Assembly: GCA_026394695.1 (NCBI GenBank)
Contig: JAPKXT010000211.1
Coordinates: forward strand, 1 to 45,171
Direction: 5' to 3'
DNA from: Methanoregula sp.
GTDB lineage: Archaea > Halobacteriota > Methanomicrobia > Methanomicrobiales > Methanospirillaceae
DNA: 45,171 bases
Shown piece after piece: positions 37,824 to 45,171 of this stretch (positions within the stretch are counted from its first letter, which is position 1; each line of letters opens with the position of its first letter). Under the pieces are notes generated by a model, which had not been told where the DNA came from, ran no database searches, and saw nothing but the letters and a program-made list of their open reading frames with translations. The translations under genes and the position numbers were made by a program.

Positions 37824-38048
37824 ATGTGCGTTGCAGTTCCCGCTGAAGTGCTTGAAATAAAAGAGGGAAATATCGGGCTTGTGGACTATGGCGACCTGAA
37901 ACAGGAAGTCCGGCTCGATCTGGTAGATGTTAAGGTCGGCGAGTTCGTGCTTGTGCATGTGGGTTTTGCAATCCAGAGGCTCTCCCGTGAGGAGGGACTT
38001 GAGACACGGGAGATCTTTAAACAGGTATACGCTGCATTGGAGGGGTGA
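37824..38048 (+). CDS. hypC: Hydrogenase maturation chaperone HypC
   Basis: 74 residues. It binds the Fe(CN)2CO moiety with HypD and delivers it to [NiFe]-hydrogenase precursors. The essential N-terminal Cys2 is in MCVAVPAEVLEI, and DVKVGEFVLVHVGFAIQRLS is diagnostic. ATG 37824 leaves Cys at position 2 as required; an upstream TTG three bases earlier would not. The stop overlaps the hypA start by one base (TGATG), the first link in a hypC-hypA-hypE operon. Confidence 0.96.
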   Translation: MCVAVPAEVLEIKEGNIGLVDYGDLKQEVRLDLVDVKVGEFVLVHVGFAIQRLSREEGLETREIFKQVYAALEG

Positions 38049-38386
38049 TGCACGAGTACACCATTGCGTATGACCTGTACGTGACCACACGCAGGGCAGC
38101 AATTGAGAACAACGCGACAATGGTAAAAAAGGTTAGCGTTGATGTGGGGAAGATGGCGATGGTGAACCCGGAGCAGGTAGTGTTTCTTTTCGATACGATC
38201 AAGGAAGAAGATCCTCTTTTTAAAACAGCGGTACTCGAATGCCACGAACAAACCCCCCAGACACGGTGTTCGTGCGGGTACTCCGGAGATGAAATTTTTA
38301 TCTGCCCGAAATGCGGTGCACTTCCCGAGATGGTCAAAGGCAGGGAGATTGTGGTGACAAGCGTGGAGATTGAGGTGGCTGATTAA
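38048..38386 (+). CDS. hypA: Hydrogenase nickel-insertion protein HypA
   Basis: 112 residues. It hands nickel to the hydrogenase large subunit. The nickel-binding N-terminus MHEYTIA has His2. The zinc site is RCSCGYSGDEIFICPKCG: Cys74, Cys76, Cys86 and Cys89, so the first pair is spaced CxC rather than the bacterial CxxC. Start and stop abut hypC (overlap) and hypE (no gap), so the three genes are co-translated. Confidence 0.95.
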   Translation: MHEYTIAYDLYVTTRRAAIENNATMVKKVSVDVGKMAMVNPEQVVFLFDTIKEEDPLFKTAVLECHEQTPQTRCSCGYSGDEIFICPKCGALPEMVKGREIVVTSVEIEVAD

Positions 38387-39382
38387 ATGAAGGTCAACAT
38401 GATGCATGGAGCCGGTGGGGAAGTGATGGGCGAACTCTTACAGACACTCACCAGGTTCAGGAACAACAACGCTGGCGGGATTGGGCTGGAAGCAATGGAT
38501 GACGGTGCAGTGATACCGTTCAGCGGCTCAAACCTCGTTTTTACTACTGACTCCCACGTTGTCCGCCCTATCTTTTTTCCCGGTGGTGATATCGGCAGGA
38601 TCTCGGTATGCGGGACTATTAACGATCTTGCGATGATGGGCGGGCGGCCGATAGCTCTCTCATGCGGGATGATCATTGAAGAAGGATTTGAAATCGATGA
38701 TCTCGCAAAGATTGTAGCATCAATGGACGACGCACTCGGTGAGGCGGGCGCAAACCTTGTGACGGGTGACACAAAAGTGATGGAGAAGGGAGCGCTTGAT
38801 GGAATTGTGATCAATACTTCCGGTATCGGCATCGCAAGGAATATAGTGCGGGACAATGGTCTGGTGCCCGGCGATGTGATCATAGTATCAGGAACCCTTG
38901 GCGACCATGGCATAGCGATCATGGCACACCGGGAGGGATTCGATCTCGGCGATCAGATCAAGTCAGATGTTGCACCTCTCTGGGGAATGATTGAAAAGGT
39001 GCTCGAAGCCGGCACGATTCATGCGATGAAGGACCCGACCCGGGGCGGGTTTGCAAGCGCTATCAACGAGATGGCAAAGAAGAGCGGGGTATGTGTCCGG
39101 ATAGAAGAGGAAAAAATGCCCATCCGGAAAAGCGTCAGGAGCGCCGCTGGTATGCTGGGTATCGATCCGCTTGAGGTTGCAAATGAAGGAAAAGCCGTTA
39201 TGGGAGTTCCTCTTTCCAGCGTGGATTCCATCCTCAAAGCCCTTCACTCGCACAAGTACGGTAAGGATGCTGCAGTGGTCGGCAGGGTTACACAAGGGGC
39301 TCATGTTATCATGGAGACCGCCATCGGTGGCGAACGATTCATCGAACCGCCCATGGGCGACCCGGTGCCCCGGGTATGTTGA
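38387..39382 (+). CDS. hypE: Hydrogenase maturation protein HypE
   Basis: 331 residues. It dehydrates the carbamoylated C-terminal Cys to thiocyanate, supplying CN ligands. The N-terminal HGAGGEVMGELL, the ATP-site segments TTDSHVVRP and GDIGRISVCGTINDLAMMGG, and the exact C-terminal PRVC are present. The ATG follows the hypA stop without a gap. HypB, D and F are not in the window. The transcript probably ends in the hairpins at 39418-39460. Confidence 0.97.
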   Translation: MKVNMMHGAGGEVMGELLQTLTRFRNNNAGGIGLEAMDDGAVIPFSGSNLVFTTDSHVVRPIFFPGGDIGRISVCGTINDLAMMGGRPIALSCGMIIEEGFEIDDLAKIVASMDDALGEAGANLVTGDTKVMEKGALDGIVINTSGIGIARNIVRDNGLVPGDVIIVSGTLGDHGIAIMAHREGFDLGDQIKSDVAPLWGMIEKVLEAGTIHAMKDPTRGGFASAINEMAKKSGVCVRIEEEKMPIRKSVRSAAGMLGIDPLEVANEGKAVMGVPLSSVDSILKALHSHKYGKDAAVVGRVTQGAHVIMETAIGGERFIEPPMGDPVPRVC

Positions 39383-39417
39383 TCATGTCTCCCTGAAACG
39401 GGGATCTGATATTTTTT

Positions 39418-39453
39418 GTGACTGATTTTTTGTGACTGAGCAAGTTCAGTCAC
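39418..39453 (+). terminator. Duplicated arm hairpin after hypE
   Basis: GTGACTGA occurs at 39418-39425 and again at 39432-39439, each preceded by oligo-T. TCAGTCAC (39446-39453) can pair with either copy, giving two competing 8-bp hairpins. Confidence 0.55.
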
Positions 39454-39900
39454 CACAGTATTTTTGTGGGGTTGGTAAAAAAAAGCGTTTGCTGCCAGTT
39501 TAACACCAAATCATATCGTTCCAGGGGGCTTCGCCTTTGGCTTGCCCCCCGCCACTATGGTGCCCCCAATTGCAATAACCCCAGAACAGGTAATACTACA
39601 CAATATCGCAAGGTGCAGGTTTGGGTAAAGGGAGGGGACAGGCACGGTCCCGTCATTTATTTGATGAAGAATTTTCATAATGATGTAAAAAAAATCTTGA
39701 TTATTGAACATCATTTAGTTCCACAATCACCCTCCTTTTTTACAACGCATTTTGGATATGCTTTTTTTGCCATTTTTAAGCCCGTAAATCCTTCTTAGAT
39801 CCGGGTGTTACAATAACATAGTACCCAAAAAAATACCTCTGCCGGTGAGAATCTATATGGATGCTGAAGGTCAGGGATGTTGTGCATTTCTCCTGAGATG
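39454..39900. other. Gap after the hyp operon, no gene seen
   Basis: About 450 bases. It holds a GC-rich hairpin GGGGGC (39524-39529) / GCCCCC (39544-39549), oligo-A and oligo-T runs near 39688 and 39735-39770, and no coding frame with family features. Confidence 0.5.
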
Positions 39901-39958
39901 ATCGGACAATTTCGCACAAGATTGTGGGGAAATTCCGTTTCCTGATACTTGTGCCGAT
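39901..39958 (-). terminator. Hairpin directly behind the membrane histidine kinase gene
   Basis: Nested arms ATCG/CGAT (39901-39904, 39955-39958), GCACAAG/CTTGTGC (39914-39920, 39948-39954) and GGAAA/TTTCC (39928-39932, 39938-39942). On the minus strand it begins about six bases after the stop, so a 3' UTR structure or terminator is likely. Confidence 0.5.
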
Positions 39959-39963
39959 AGATA

Positions 39964-41316
39964 TTATTTTTCCAGGAGAACAGGGTTTACCAAAACCGGA
40001 CGGTACATCCCTTTAGGTACATGGATTACAAACCGTGCCCCTTCACCGGGTGTTCCTGTCTCACTGATCGTAAGGTTGGTGATCGATAAGATCTCCCGGC
40101 TCAAAAAAAGACCAAAGCCGGTATTTTTGAAATACTCCCTCCTGAAGATCTTCTCTTTTGCAGTTTCTGGTATTCCCACGCCATCATCTTCTAAAATCAG
40201 GTTGATGCCATGAAGAGTTTCCTGGGAGTGCAGAGTGATTTTTGTCAGCCGTTCCCCATGACGGATTGAGTTTTCTATCAGGTTATAAAACACATGTTCA
40301 AACATGGGATCGGCATAGACCTCAATGGGGGGCAGATCAGCATATATCCGGACACCGTGAAGGTCAAGTGTTGCGAATGCACGGGATACGGTATCAGGTA
40401 TGTTATGCCAATTGGGGGTTTGATAACCGATATTCTGGTAATCACGGGTGAACAGGATCTGTTTCCTGATGGCATTTGCCGCCAGTTCTTCTTTTTCAAT
40501 ATACCTGAGGGTCTGAGGGTCTGTTATCTTCAGCCGGGTAAGGTCGAGATAACCAAGGAGCGCTGTCAGCTGGTTGAGTATATCGTGCCGGGTAACAGAG
40601 TTGAGCAGGTTGATTTTTTTATTTGCCTGAGACAGCGCCTCCGTTACCAGCTTATTGTCAGTAATATCGACAAGGGTACAGATAATGGAGGGTTCACTGG
40701 TCTCGACGGCAGAAACAAGTGCCCATCGTTCACTTCCATCCGCAGTCCGGAACCGGGCTTCAATATCCCCGGTTCTCTTTTGATTCTCAATACTCGCAAG
40801 AAAACGCCTCCGTTCATCAAAATCAGGGATGAGGTCAGGGAGAGTTTTTTCCCCGAGTTCTTTCTGTTCGTAGTGGAGAATTTCGGAAAATTTCTGGTTG
40901 GGATCCTTGATCCGTAAGGATTTTTTATCTAAAGTAAACGCACCAGCCTGGGAATTATGATACATCCCATAATTTTTATCTTCTTCCCTGCGGTAAACCT
41001 GGGAATAAATTGAGATGAGGACACCGATGGAGACGAAGACATAAAACCAGATAGTGGCCTGGGTATAGAGGCGGTTTGTTGGCATTCCTATGAGAAAGAC
41101 AAGAGCTAAATATAGCCAGCCTACAAGCACAGTCCCGTAGATGCTGACCTTCGGGCGCGCAAAGGCAATGAGGACAACAGGTATCAGGTAGAGATAAGGA
41201 AAAACATCAAAAATCCCATTGGTGAGACTCAGGTAGGTAATCCCCGCTGTGGCAAGGATGCTGACCACAATGCAAATATCATAGATTAATTGTTTTTTTG
41301 GGGAAATCGATTCCAT
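39964..41316 (-). CDS. Membrane histidine kinase with PAS domain
   Basis: 450 residues from Met at 41316. Four membrane spans in the first 110 residues (IYDICIVVSILATAGITYL, VFPYLYLIPVVLIAFA, TVLVGWLYLALVFLIG and IWFYVFVSIGVLISIYS), a PAS domain (about 120-225), H-box NSVTRHDILNQL (His244), and an intact ATPase with VFYNLIENSIRHG, EDDGVGIPE and NTGFGLFLSREIL. The span region resembles an MASE-type sensor. TTG 41364 opens the frame but adds a non-conserved stretch. It is the third kinase of this H-box family in the window. No response regulator lies beside it. Confidence 0.92.
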   Translation of the reverse strand: MESISPKKQLIYDICIVVSILATAGITYLSLTNGIFDVFPYLYLIPVVLIAFARPKVSIYGTVLVGWLYLALVFLIGMPTNRLYTQATIWFYVFVSIGVLISIYSQVYRREEDKNYGMYHNSQAGAFTLDKKSLRIKDPNQKFSEILHYEQKELGEKTLPDLIPDFDERRRFLASIENQKRTGDIEARFRTADGSERWALVSAVETSEPSIICTLVDITDNKLVTEALSQANKKINLLNSVTRHDILNQLTALLGYLDLTRLKITDPQTLRYIEKEELAANAIRKQILFTRDYQNIGYQTPNWHNIPDTVSRAFATLDLHGVRIYADLPPIEVYADPMFEHVFYNLIENSIRHGERLTKITLHSQETLHGINLILEDDGVGIPETAKEKIFRREYFKNTGFGLFLSREILSITNLTISETGTPGEGARFVIHVPKGMYRPVLVNPVLLEK

Positions 41317-41434
41317 AGAGTAACCTGAACTGCCGATGCATGCCGGACTTGATCCGGATATCAATTCAACAGATGTGATATAATCAGATAAATGTTAAGA
41401 ACCTGTTGTTAAACAGGTAATTCACCAATTTTTT

Positions 41435-42448
41435 TTATCCGCAGCCTCCCGCAGAAGCTGCCTGCTGGCTGGAGGAAAGGGTTGTCCCGCATTCGGTCGG
41501 GGTAATATCGAAGCTGTTGCAGATTGCCTGCTTGTATGCTTCCGGTGTGCGGGCTCCGGGATATTTCACACCATTGATAAGCAGTGTTGGGGATGCGGTT
41601 GCTCCATTCTGGTTTGATCTCGTCTCATCTGCCCTGAGCAGGTCAAGCCCGGCGGAACCGGTCGCACAGGACTCGATTGCTGCCGTATCGATTCCCAGAC
41701 CCGAAGTAGTGTTTCTCCAGCATGCATTCAGGCTGGTGGAATTTTGTGAGAGCGGATAACACCGGGCGTCAAAACCACTTAGGTAATCCCAGAACTTTTG
41801 TGGATAATTCTTCTGGATGCATATCTGCCGAAGATCTTCCTGTGCTTCGGATAATCCATGCAGTGACTGGACCGAATCAACCGTTGAGCCACCGACTGTC
41901 GTAATGTACAGCAACCGGATATCTGCTTTTGATCCAAGCAGGTCAACGACAGGTTTCATGGCACTCTCAGCCTGTGTACCATAAGGACAAAATGCCATTA
42001 CATAGAGATCAACAGACGGGCGGGCCGTCTTTACCGGTGAAGGTGTGGGGGTTGGTTTTTGTGTCTGCGCTGTACTGCCTGTGCTCCCGGTACTGGCCAT
42101 ATCGATACCATTTGTAAAGAGCATCGTACAGTCTTTTGTTGCATAAATTGTGACGTTCTGTGACTGGTATTTTCCATGGACCTCATACATTCCCCGGTTT
42201 TCCGATAATGACTGAAGGGAGATCGATGTACCGGGCTGGACCAGGTTTTCATTGGCATACATGATCACTTTCTCCCCGCATGACTGGAGGGAGACAGGTG
42301 CAGAAATCCCTGATTGTGATCCTGCCTGAAAATAGACAAGAAAAATAATGAGGACTACAACAAACCCGATTATCGCAACCATGGTTCCTTTCCCAAACAG
42401 AGCGCTGTTTTTTTGTGAATTTGAAGAAGGGGAAACTTCTCCTGACAT
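41435..42448 (-). CDS. Membrane-anchored DsbA/GILT-like thioredoxin-fold protein
   Basis: 337 residues from Met at 42448. A short cytoplasmic part, one span (TMVAIIGFVVVLIIFLVYF), a small domain with two cysteines (LQSCGEKVIMYANENL, ATKDCTMLF), a Thr/Pro linker (TPTPSPVK) and a thioredoxin-like domain with VDLYVMAFCPYGTQAESAMK. The canonical CxxC is CPYG here, so the resolving Cys is absent; further cysteines (RQICIQ, ARCYPL, NACW, ESCATG, AICNSF) are numerous. The terminal cis-Pro loop is ASPTLLINGVKYPG. It is extracellular, probably binding or exchanging disulfides. The frame opens at GTG 42556, but the stretch before Met37 looks like promoter DNA. Confidence 0.85.
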   Translation of the reverse strand: MSGEVSPSSNSQKNSALFGKGTMVAIIGFVVVLIIFLVYFQAGSQSGISAPVSLQSCGEKVIMYANENLVQPGTSISLQSLSENRGMYEVHGKYQSQNVTIYATKDCTMLFTNGIDMASTGSTGSTAQTQKPTPTPSPVKTARPSVDLYVMAFCPYGTQAESAMKPVVDLLGSKADIRLLYITTVGGSTVDSVQSLHGLSEAQEDLRQICIQKNYPQKFWDYLSGFDARCYPLSQNSTSLNACWRNTTSGLGIDTAAIESCATGSAGLDLLRADETRSNQNGATASPTLLINGVKYPGARTPEAYKQAICNSFDITPTECGTTLSSSQQAASAGGCG

Positions 42449-42708
42449 CTTGTTGTCCGAATTTTGTCCTGTCAAGCCAATTACTCCGGTAATTTTCGTT
42501 TCTGATAATCGATGATAATTATTATTTCTGGTCTGTTTAAATTTTTTTGTCTTCACTACGTATTGTATTAACTGGATTTTGTGGTTTTTTAGCGGGTAGG
42601 GCAGATTTTAAAAAGAGTTGCAAAGAGGTATGCTGATCACCATATACCCGAGGATACATTGACCGCCACTGCCCCGACAAAGGGACTCCACTCGTATCTA
42701 CGCGGTTA

Positions 42709-43263
42709 TTAAACTATATACTTCAACAGGAGGTCCAGCGCTTCGAGGTCTTGTTTTCCCCCGCACTTCCGCACAATACCTGCATGATATCCGATCAGCC
42801 GTTTTAATTCCTGATCATGGTTCTCCTTATATCGCGTAGCATGCACCGTTGCATCGATAAGGTTGTTGAACCCCCGGTTCACCGGGTGGACCGACACCTC
42901 TTCAATAATCTCTTTTTCCAGCGTCAGCCTGACCATCATCGCGTCATGGGTCTTGTGCTCAACTGTTGCAGTGAAGGCTGCCCAGGCATCAGCACCGGAA
43001 AGCCTCTGCATGATCTTACCATTAACCGGTTCATCAATGAATGATTCATGGGGGAGATCTTCAAAAGCAGTCCTGACAAAGAGAACGGGATCATACACAT
43101 AGTTTGCAACAACCCAGCCATCCCGCTCAATATTCTCCGCCGTATGGCTTCCCGCAAACAAGACCATAGTCACACTACCGTTGCGGAGATGGATTCCCAT
43201 CGGTGCAGCGTTGAATGCCGTGGTGGCAATTATTTCGTTAATACCGTCTCTCAGGAGTCCCAT
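42709..43263 (-). CDS. DUF447 (COG2457) flavoprotein-like
   Basis: 184 residues. The start MGLLRDGINEIIATTAFNAA, then RNGSVTMVLFAGSHTAENIE and ANYVYDPVLFVRTAFEDL are characteristic of DUF447, a split-barrel protein resembling flavin reductases. It is found in methanogens and in H4MPT-using methylotrophs beside one-carbon genes. The frame opens at 43347, but ATG 43263 has GAAGGA five bases ahead and overlaps COG1767 by only 13 bases. The exact reaction is unknown to me. Confidence 0.9.
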   Translation of the reverse strand: MGLLRDGINEIIATTAFNAAPMGIHLRNGSVTMVLFAGSHTAENIERDGWVVANYVYDPVLFVRTAFEDLPHESFIDEPVNGKIMQRLSGADAWAAFTATVEHKTHDAMMVRLTLEKEIIEEVSVHPVNRGFNNLIDATVHATRYKENHDQELKRLIGYHAGIVRKCGGKQDLEALDLLLKYIV

Positions 43264-44072
43264 GACCATCCTTCTTCCAGCGCGATAAACAGTGACGCAA
43301 TGAGGATATCTGCAATTGACCCCGGATTGATGTCGTGCGCAATACAATCGGCATCAAACTCTTCCAAAGAGTGTTTGCCGTCAATCACGTCCCGTGCATT
43401 GAGCATGACCTCATGAGCAACCGCCAGACCGTGTTTTTTGACGATGAACGTATCGGTTTCAGAAGCAAGGAGGGTGAGGAAGGTTTTGACAATTGCCTGA
43501 CGGCCCGGGCCATATTGTTTGAGAAGATCCGCTCCCCGCCGTGAAAGAGGGAATCCTGTTATCCATTCCCGGGCCACCATGTCATTTGCCGCTGAATGGC
43601 GCATCACGTCAAGCAGGGTCATCTCCCGGTCCCGGATTATCGTGAGGGTATGGAGGTCATGCACATCGAGATCATCCGTTGCATTCATCTTCACCGATGT
43701 CATGGCAAAAGCCTTGTAGAACGCAACTGCGTCCGATACATCTGTTTTTTCTACTGCAGACAAGGCACCCTCGATGCCTTTGCCATAAAGGAGGGGAATA
43801 AGGAGGATAAAGGCACCAAAATGGGTGTTTCCCCCTTCGTGGCAGTTGGTGTCACGGACGGCATGCTTGATTATCTCACCAATCCGCCCGACACCAGACT
43901 CTGCTTCTTCCAGTGCCGGACGGGCAAAGATAACAGACGCCAAAAAATGTTCAAGCCGGGTTTCAGGATAGTCATGACAACGGTCGACGTTCCCCGGTTT
44001 TGGGTAGGCGCAGACTTCCAGCATCATTGCAAGTTGTGCACGTTCAACAGCTCTCATCAGAAGGCACGTCAT
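43251..44072 (-). CDS. COG1767 (CitG-like) triphosphoribosyl-dephospho-CoA synthase family protein
   Basis: 273 residues. Recognised from LAMMLEVCAYPKPGNVDRCH, NCHEGGNTHFGAFILLIPL (metal- and nucleotide-site region) and KKHGLAVAHEVMLNARDV. CitG proper makes the citrate-lyase prosthetic-group precursor; methanogens have no citrate lyase, and here the family is associated with H4MPT-linked one-carbon genes, so a phosphoribosyl-type transfer in cofactor synthesis is likely. It overlaps the marker 9 end by 29 bases (or 14 with Met6, 44057) and the DUF447 start by 13, so the three are coupled. Confidence 0.9.
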   Translation of the reverse strand: MTCLLMRAVERAQLAMMLEVCAYPKPGNVDRCHDYPETRLEHFLASVIFARPALEEAESGVGRIGEIIKHAVRDTNCHEGGNTHFGAFILLIPLLYGKGIEGALSAVEKTDVSDAVAFYKAFAMTSVKMNATDDLDVHDLHTLTIIRDREMTLLDVMRHSAANDMVAREWITGFPLSRRGADLLKQYGPGRQAIVKTFLTLLASETDTFIVKKHGLAVAHEVMLNARDVIDGKHSLEEFDADCIAHDINPGSIADILIASLFIALEEGWSWDS

Positions 44073-45171
44073 GGAATACTCGGCTCATTATCGTATCTGA
44101 GAGATCGCGTTTCAGGCGCATATACTCTTTCTTTGAAAGTCCTTCCTGCTTCAGCGTCATATCACGGAACATGCAGGGAGAAGATGTCTTGCAGCACCAG
44201 GCAAGGCTCCCAAAACAGGTCTGGCTCCCGTTTTTGAGAGGGGTGTCTTTTACCACATCCAGTTTCAGGCGGATGTAATCTTCTTTTGGCATATTGATCC
44301 GGGAAAGCGTGGGGATCAGGGGGCATTCTTTGACGGGCATGCAGCAAAAGGTGAGGGCACGGATATCTCCTCCCCGGCACAACTGCTTGGGAGAGTTATA
44401 CCACCCATCTTCCATAGCATACCGGGTAATTGCGGCGTCAAGCCCGGAGAGAGTGCGGATATCAGATTTGCGCGCAAGTGACACCATATCTGCCCCATGT
44501 GAGAGCATATCGCGCATCCTTTCAAAGGTATTTATTGAGTTATTGGCAACCAGCACAAGCGGGCAGCTGTTCCGTATCTGCCGGAGTTTTGCAGCACCGA
44601 AATCCATGAGATCAATATGCAGGATATCGGCCCCGGCCCCCCAGAGTTTCCGGACTAAAAGGCGGTCATCTGCAGCAACACCGGCACGGATCTTCACGGA
44701 AACGGTGACGCCTTCGGATTTAAGCGCCCTGACAACAGCAAAAAGATCTGCGGGTTTTTTTAAGTAATGTTCCCCACACCCGGCAGCAATAATTGCCGGC
44801 TGGTGGCAATGGGCATCAACTTCGTATACAACGCTTTCTCCCAGCGATTGTGCAATGGCGCGGAATGAGTCAGGATTACTGCCCCGGAGGTTGAGTCCCA
44901 CTACTACCGGGCTCTTTTCCAAAAGTGCCACCTGTTTTTTGAGTTCTTCTACCGGATCGTCGTATAAAAATTCTTTGCGATTCCCCTCATCAGTGATAAC
45001 CTTTGCCGCATCCATGGTGGGTTGATCGATGGAGTACCCCCCGATAAATGCAGCGCCGGTGTGTTCGGCACGTTCAAGGACGTAGGCTGCATCAACTATT
45101 CCCGCCATGGATGCTATAGCCACGGGCGTCCTGACTATACGGTCATTAATGAGCAGACCAAAACGCTCGAA
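44044..45171 (-). CDS. Methanogenesis marker protein 9 (Dus-like barrel plus Cys-rich tail), 5' end cut
   Basis: At least 375 residues; the frame stays open to the window edge (FERFGLLINDRIVRTPVAIA precedes the GTG at 45123), so the start lies outside. The N-terminal two thirds is a TIM barrel related to tRNA-dihydrouridine synthase (ASMAGIVDAAYVLERAE, VSVKIRAGV, ILHIDLMDFG). The C-terminus is Cys-rich: ALTFCCMPVKECPL, then SQTCFGSLAWCCKTSSPC, and a helical KKEYMRLKRD end, probably an Fe-S or zinc site. The protein is restricted to methanogens and has no proven reaction. It leads the overlapping COG1767-DUF447 operon. Confidence 0.92.
   Translation of the reverse strand, partial: FERFGLLINDRIVRTPVAIASMAGIVDAAYVLERAEHTGAAFIGGYSIDQPTMDAAKVITDEGNRKEFLYDDPVEELKKQVALLEKSPVVVGLNLRGSNPDSFRAIAQSLGESVVYEVDAHCHQPAIIAAGCGEHYLKKPADLFAVVRALKSEGVTVSVKIRAGVAADDRLLVRKLWGAGADILHIDLMDFGAAKLRQIRNSCPLVLVANNSINTFERMRDMLSHGADMVSLARKSDIRTLSGLDAAITRYAMEDGWYNSPKQLCRGGDIRALTFCCMPVKECPLIPTLSRINMPKEDYIRLKLDVVKDTPLKNGSQTCFGSLAWCCKTSSPCMFRDMTLKQEGLSKKEYMRLKRDLSDTIMSRVFHDVPSDESC

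Noticed and set aside
39524-39549. GC-rich hairpin as a possible repetitive extragenic element or IS end
   Set aside because: Only a single copy is present in the window and there is no transposase fragment or target duplication nearby.
39466-39798. 110-codon plus-strand frame after hypE
   Set aside because: Starts inside the terminator region, includes a GC-rich hairpin, and shows no conserved-looking segment.

Overview
The window reads as the chromosome of a hydrogenotrophic methanogenic euryarchaeon, most likely of the order Methanomicrobiales (Methanoregula-like). The evidence is a methanogenesis marker 9 protein, COG1767/DUF447 genes, PCNA, PriL, Hef, Alba, archaeal GlyS, RaSEA and CobY, PAS/histidine-kinase proteins with the TRHDI H-box, and PEGA-type surface proteins. 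Genus is inferred from gene style, not from any search. No insertion sequence, prophage, CRISPR array or rRNA operon was found; most of the window is core genome with short AT-rich gaps.

Layout. 1-3.3 kb: 3' end of gyrB, then gyrA starting at TTG behind a perfect Shine-Dalgarno. 3.4-6.8 kb: YjbQ, a small membrane protein, a candidate 33-residue ORF, an aldo/keto reductase with an Fe-S tail, and a DUF475/TerC-like membrane protein. 7-10 kb: two tandem receiver-histidine kinases, the first with a degraded ATPase domain. 10.4-16.9 kb: UPF0147, an SSSCA1-type zinc protein, hef-glyS, an HTH protein with a possible leader peptide, and a UPF0173 hydrolase. 17-20.7 kb: a PEGA surface protein, a small membrane protein, and PCNA-primase large subunit. 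20.7-25.5 kb: ThiN-like protein, ribosomal S17e, dapA-dapB, ferredoxin, asd and alba (lysine/threonine precursors plus information-processing genes). 25.6-29.8 kb: exported and membrane proteins, DUF373 and a COG1340 coiled-coil protein, with repeated and inverted sequences between them. 30.3-31.8 kb: a ribbon-helix-helix regulator and ftsZ behind an array of TCTGAC-type sites. 31.9-35.9 kb: cobalamin genes cobD-cobY, archaeal ornithine cyclodeaminase, RaSEA. 35.9-39.4 kb: surface protein, tRNA-Ser(UGA), membrane protein, hypC-hypA-hypE. 39.9-42.4 kb: membrane histidine kinase and a DsbA-like anchored protein. 42.7-45.2 kb: overlapping operon marker 9 - COG1767 - DUF447, cut by the window end.

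Main themes are DNA topology and replication (gyrase, PCNA, PriL, Hef, Alba), hydrogenase maturation and one-carbon/methanogenesis accessory functions, cobalamin and diaminopimelate synthesis, and local sensing. The strongest leads are the RHH-ftsZ module with its operator-like array, the degenerate kinase, several long hairpins in gaps, and the marker 9 operon. All structure and promoter calls were made by eye.
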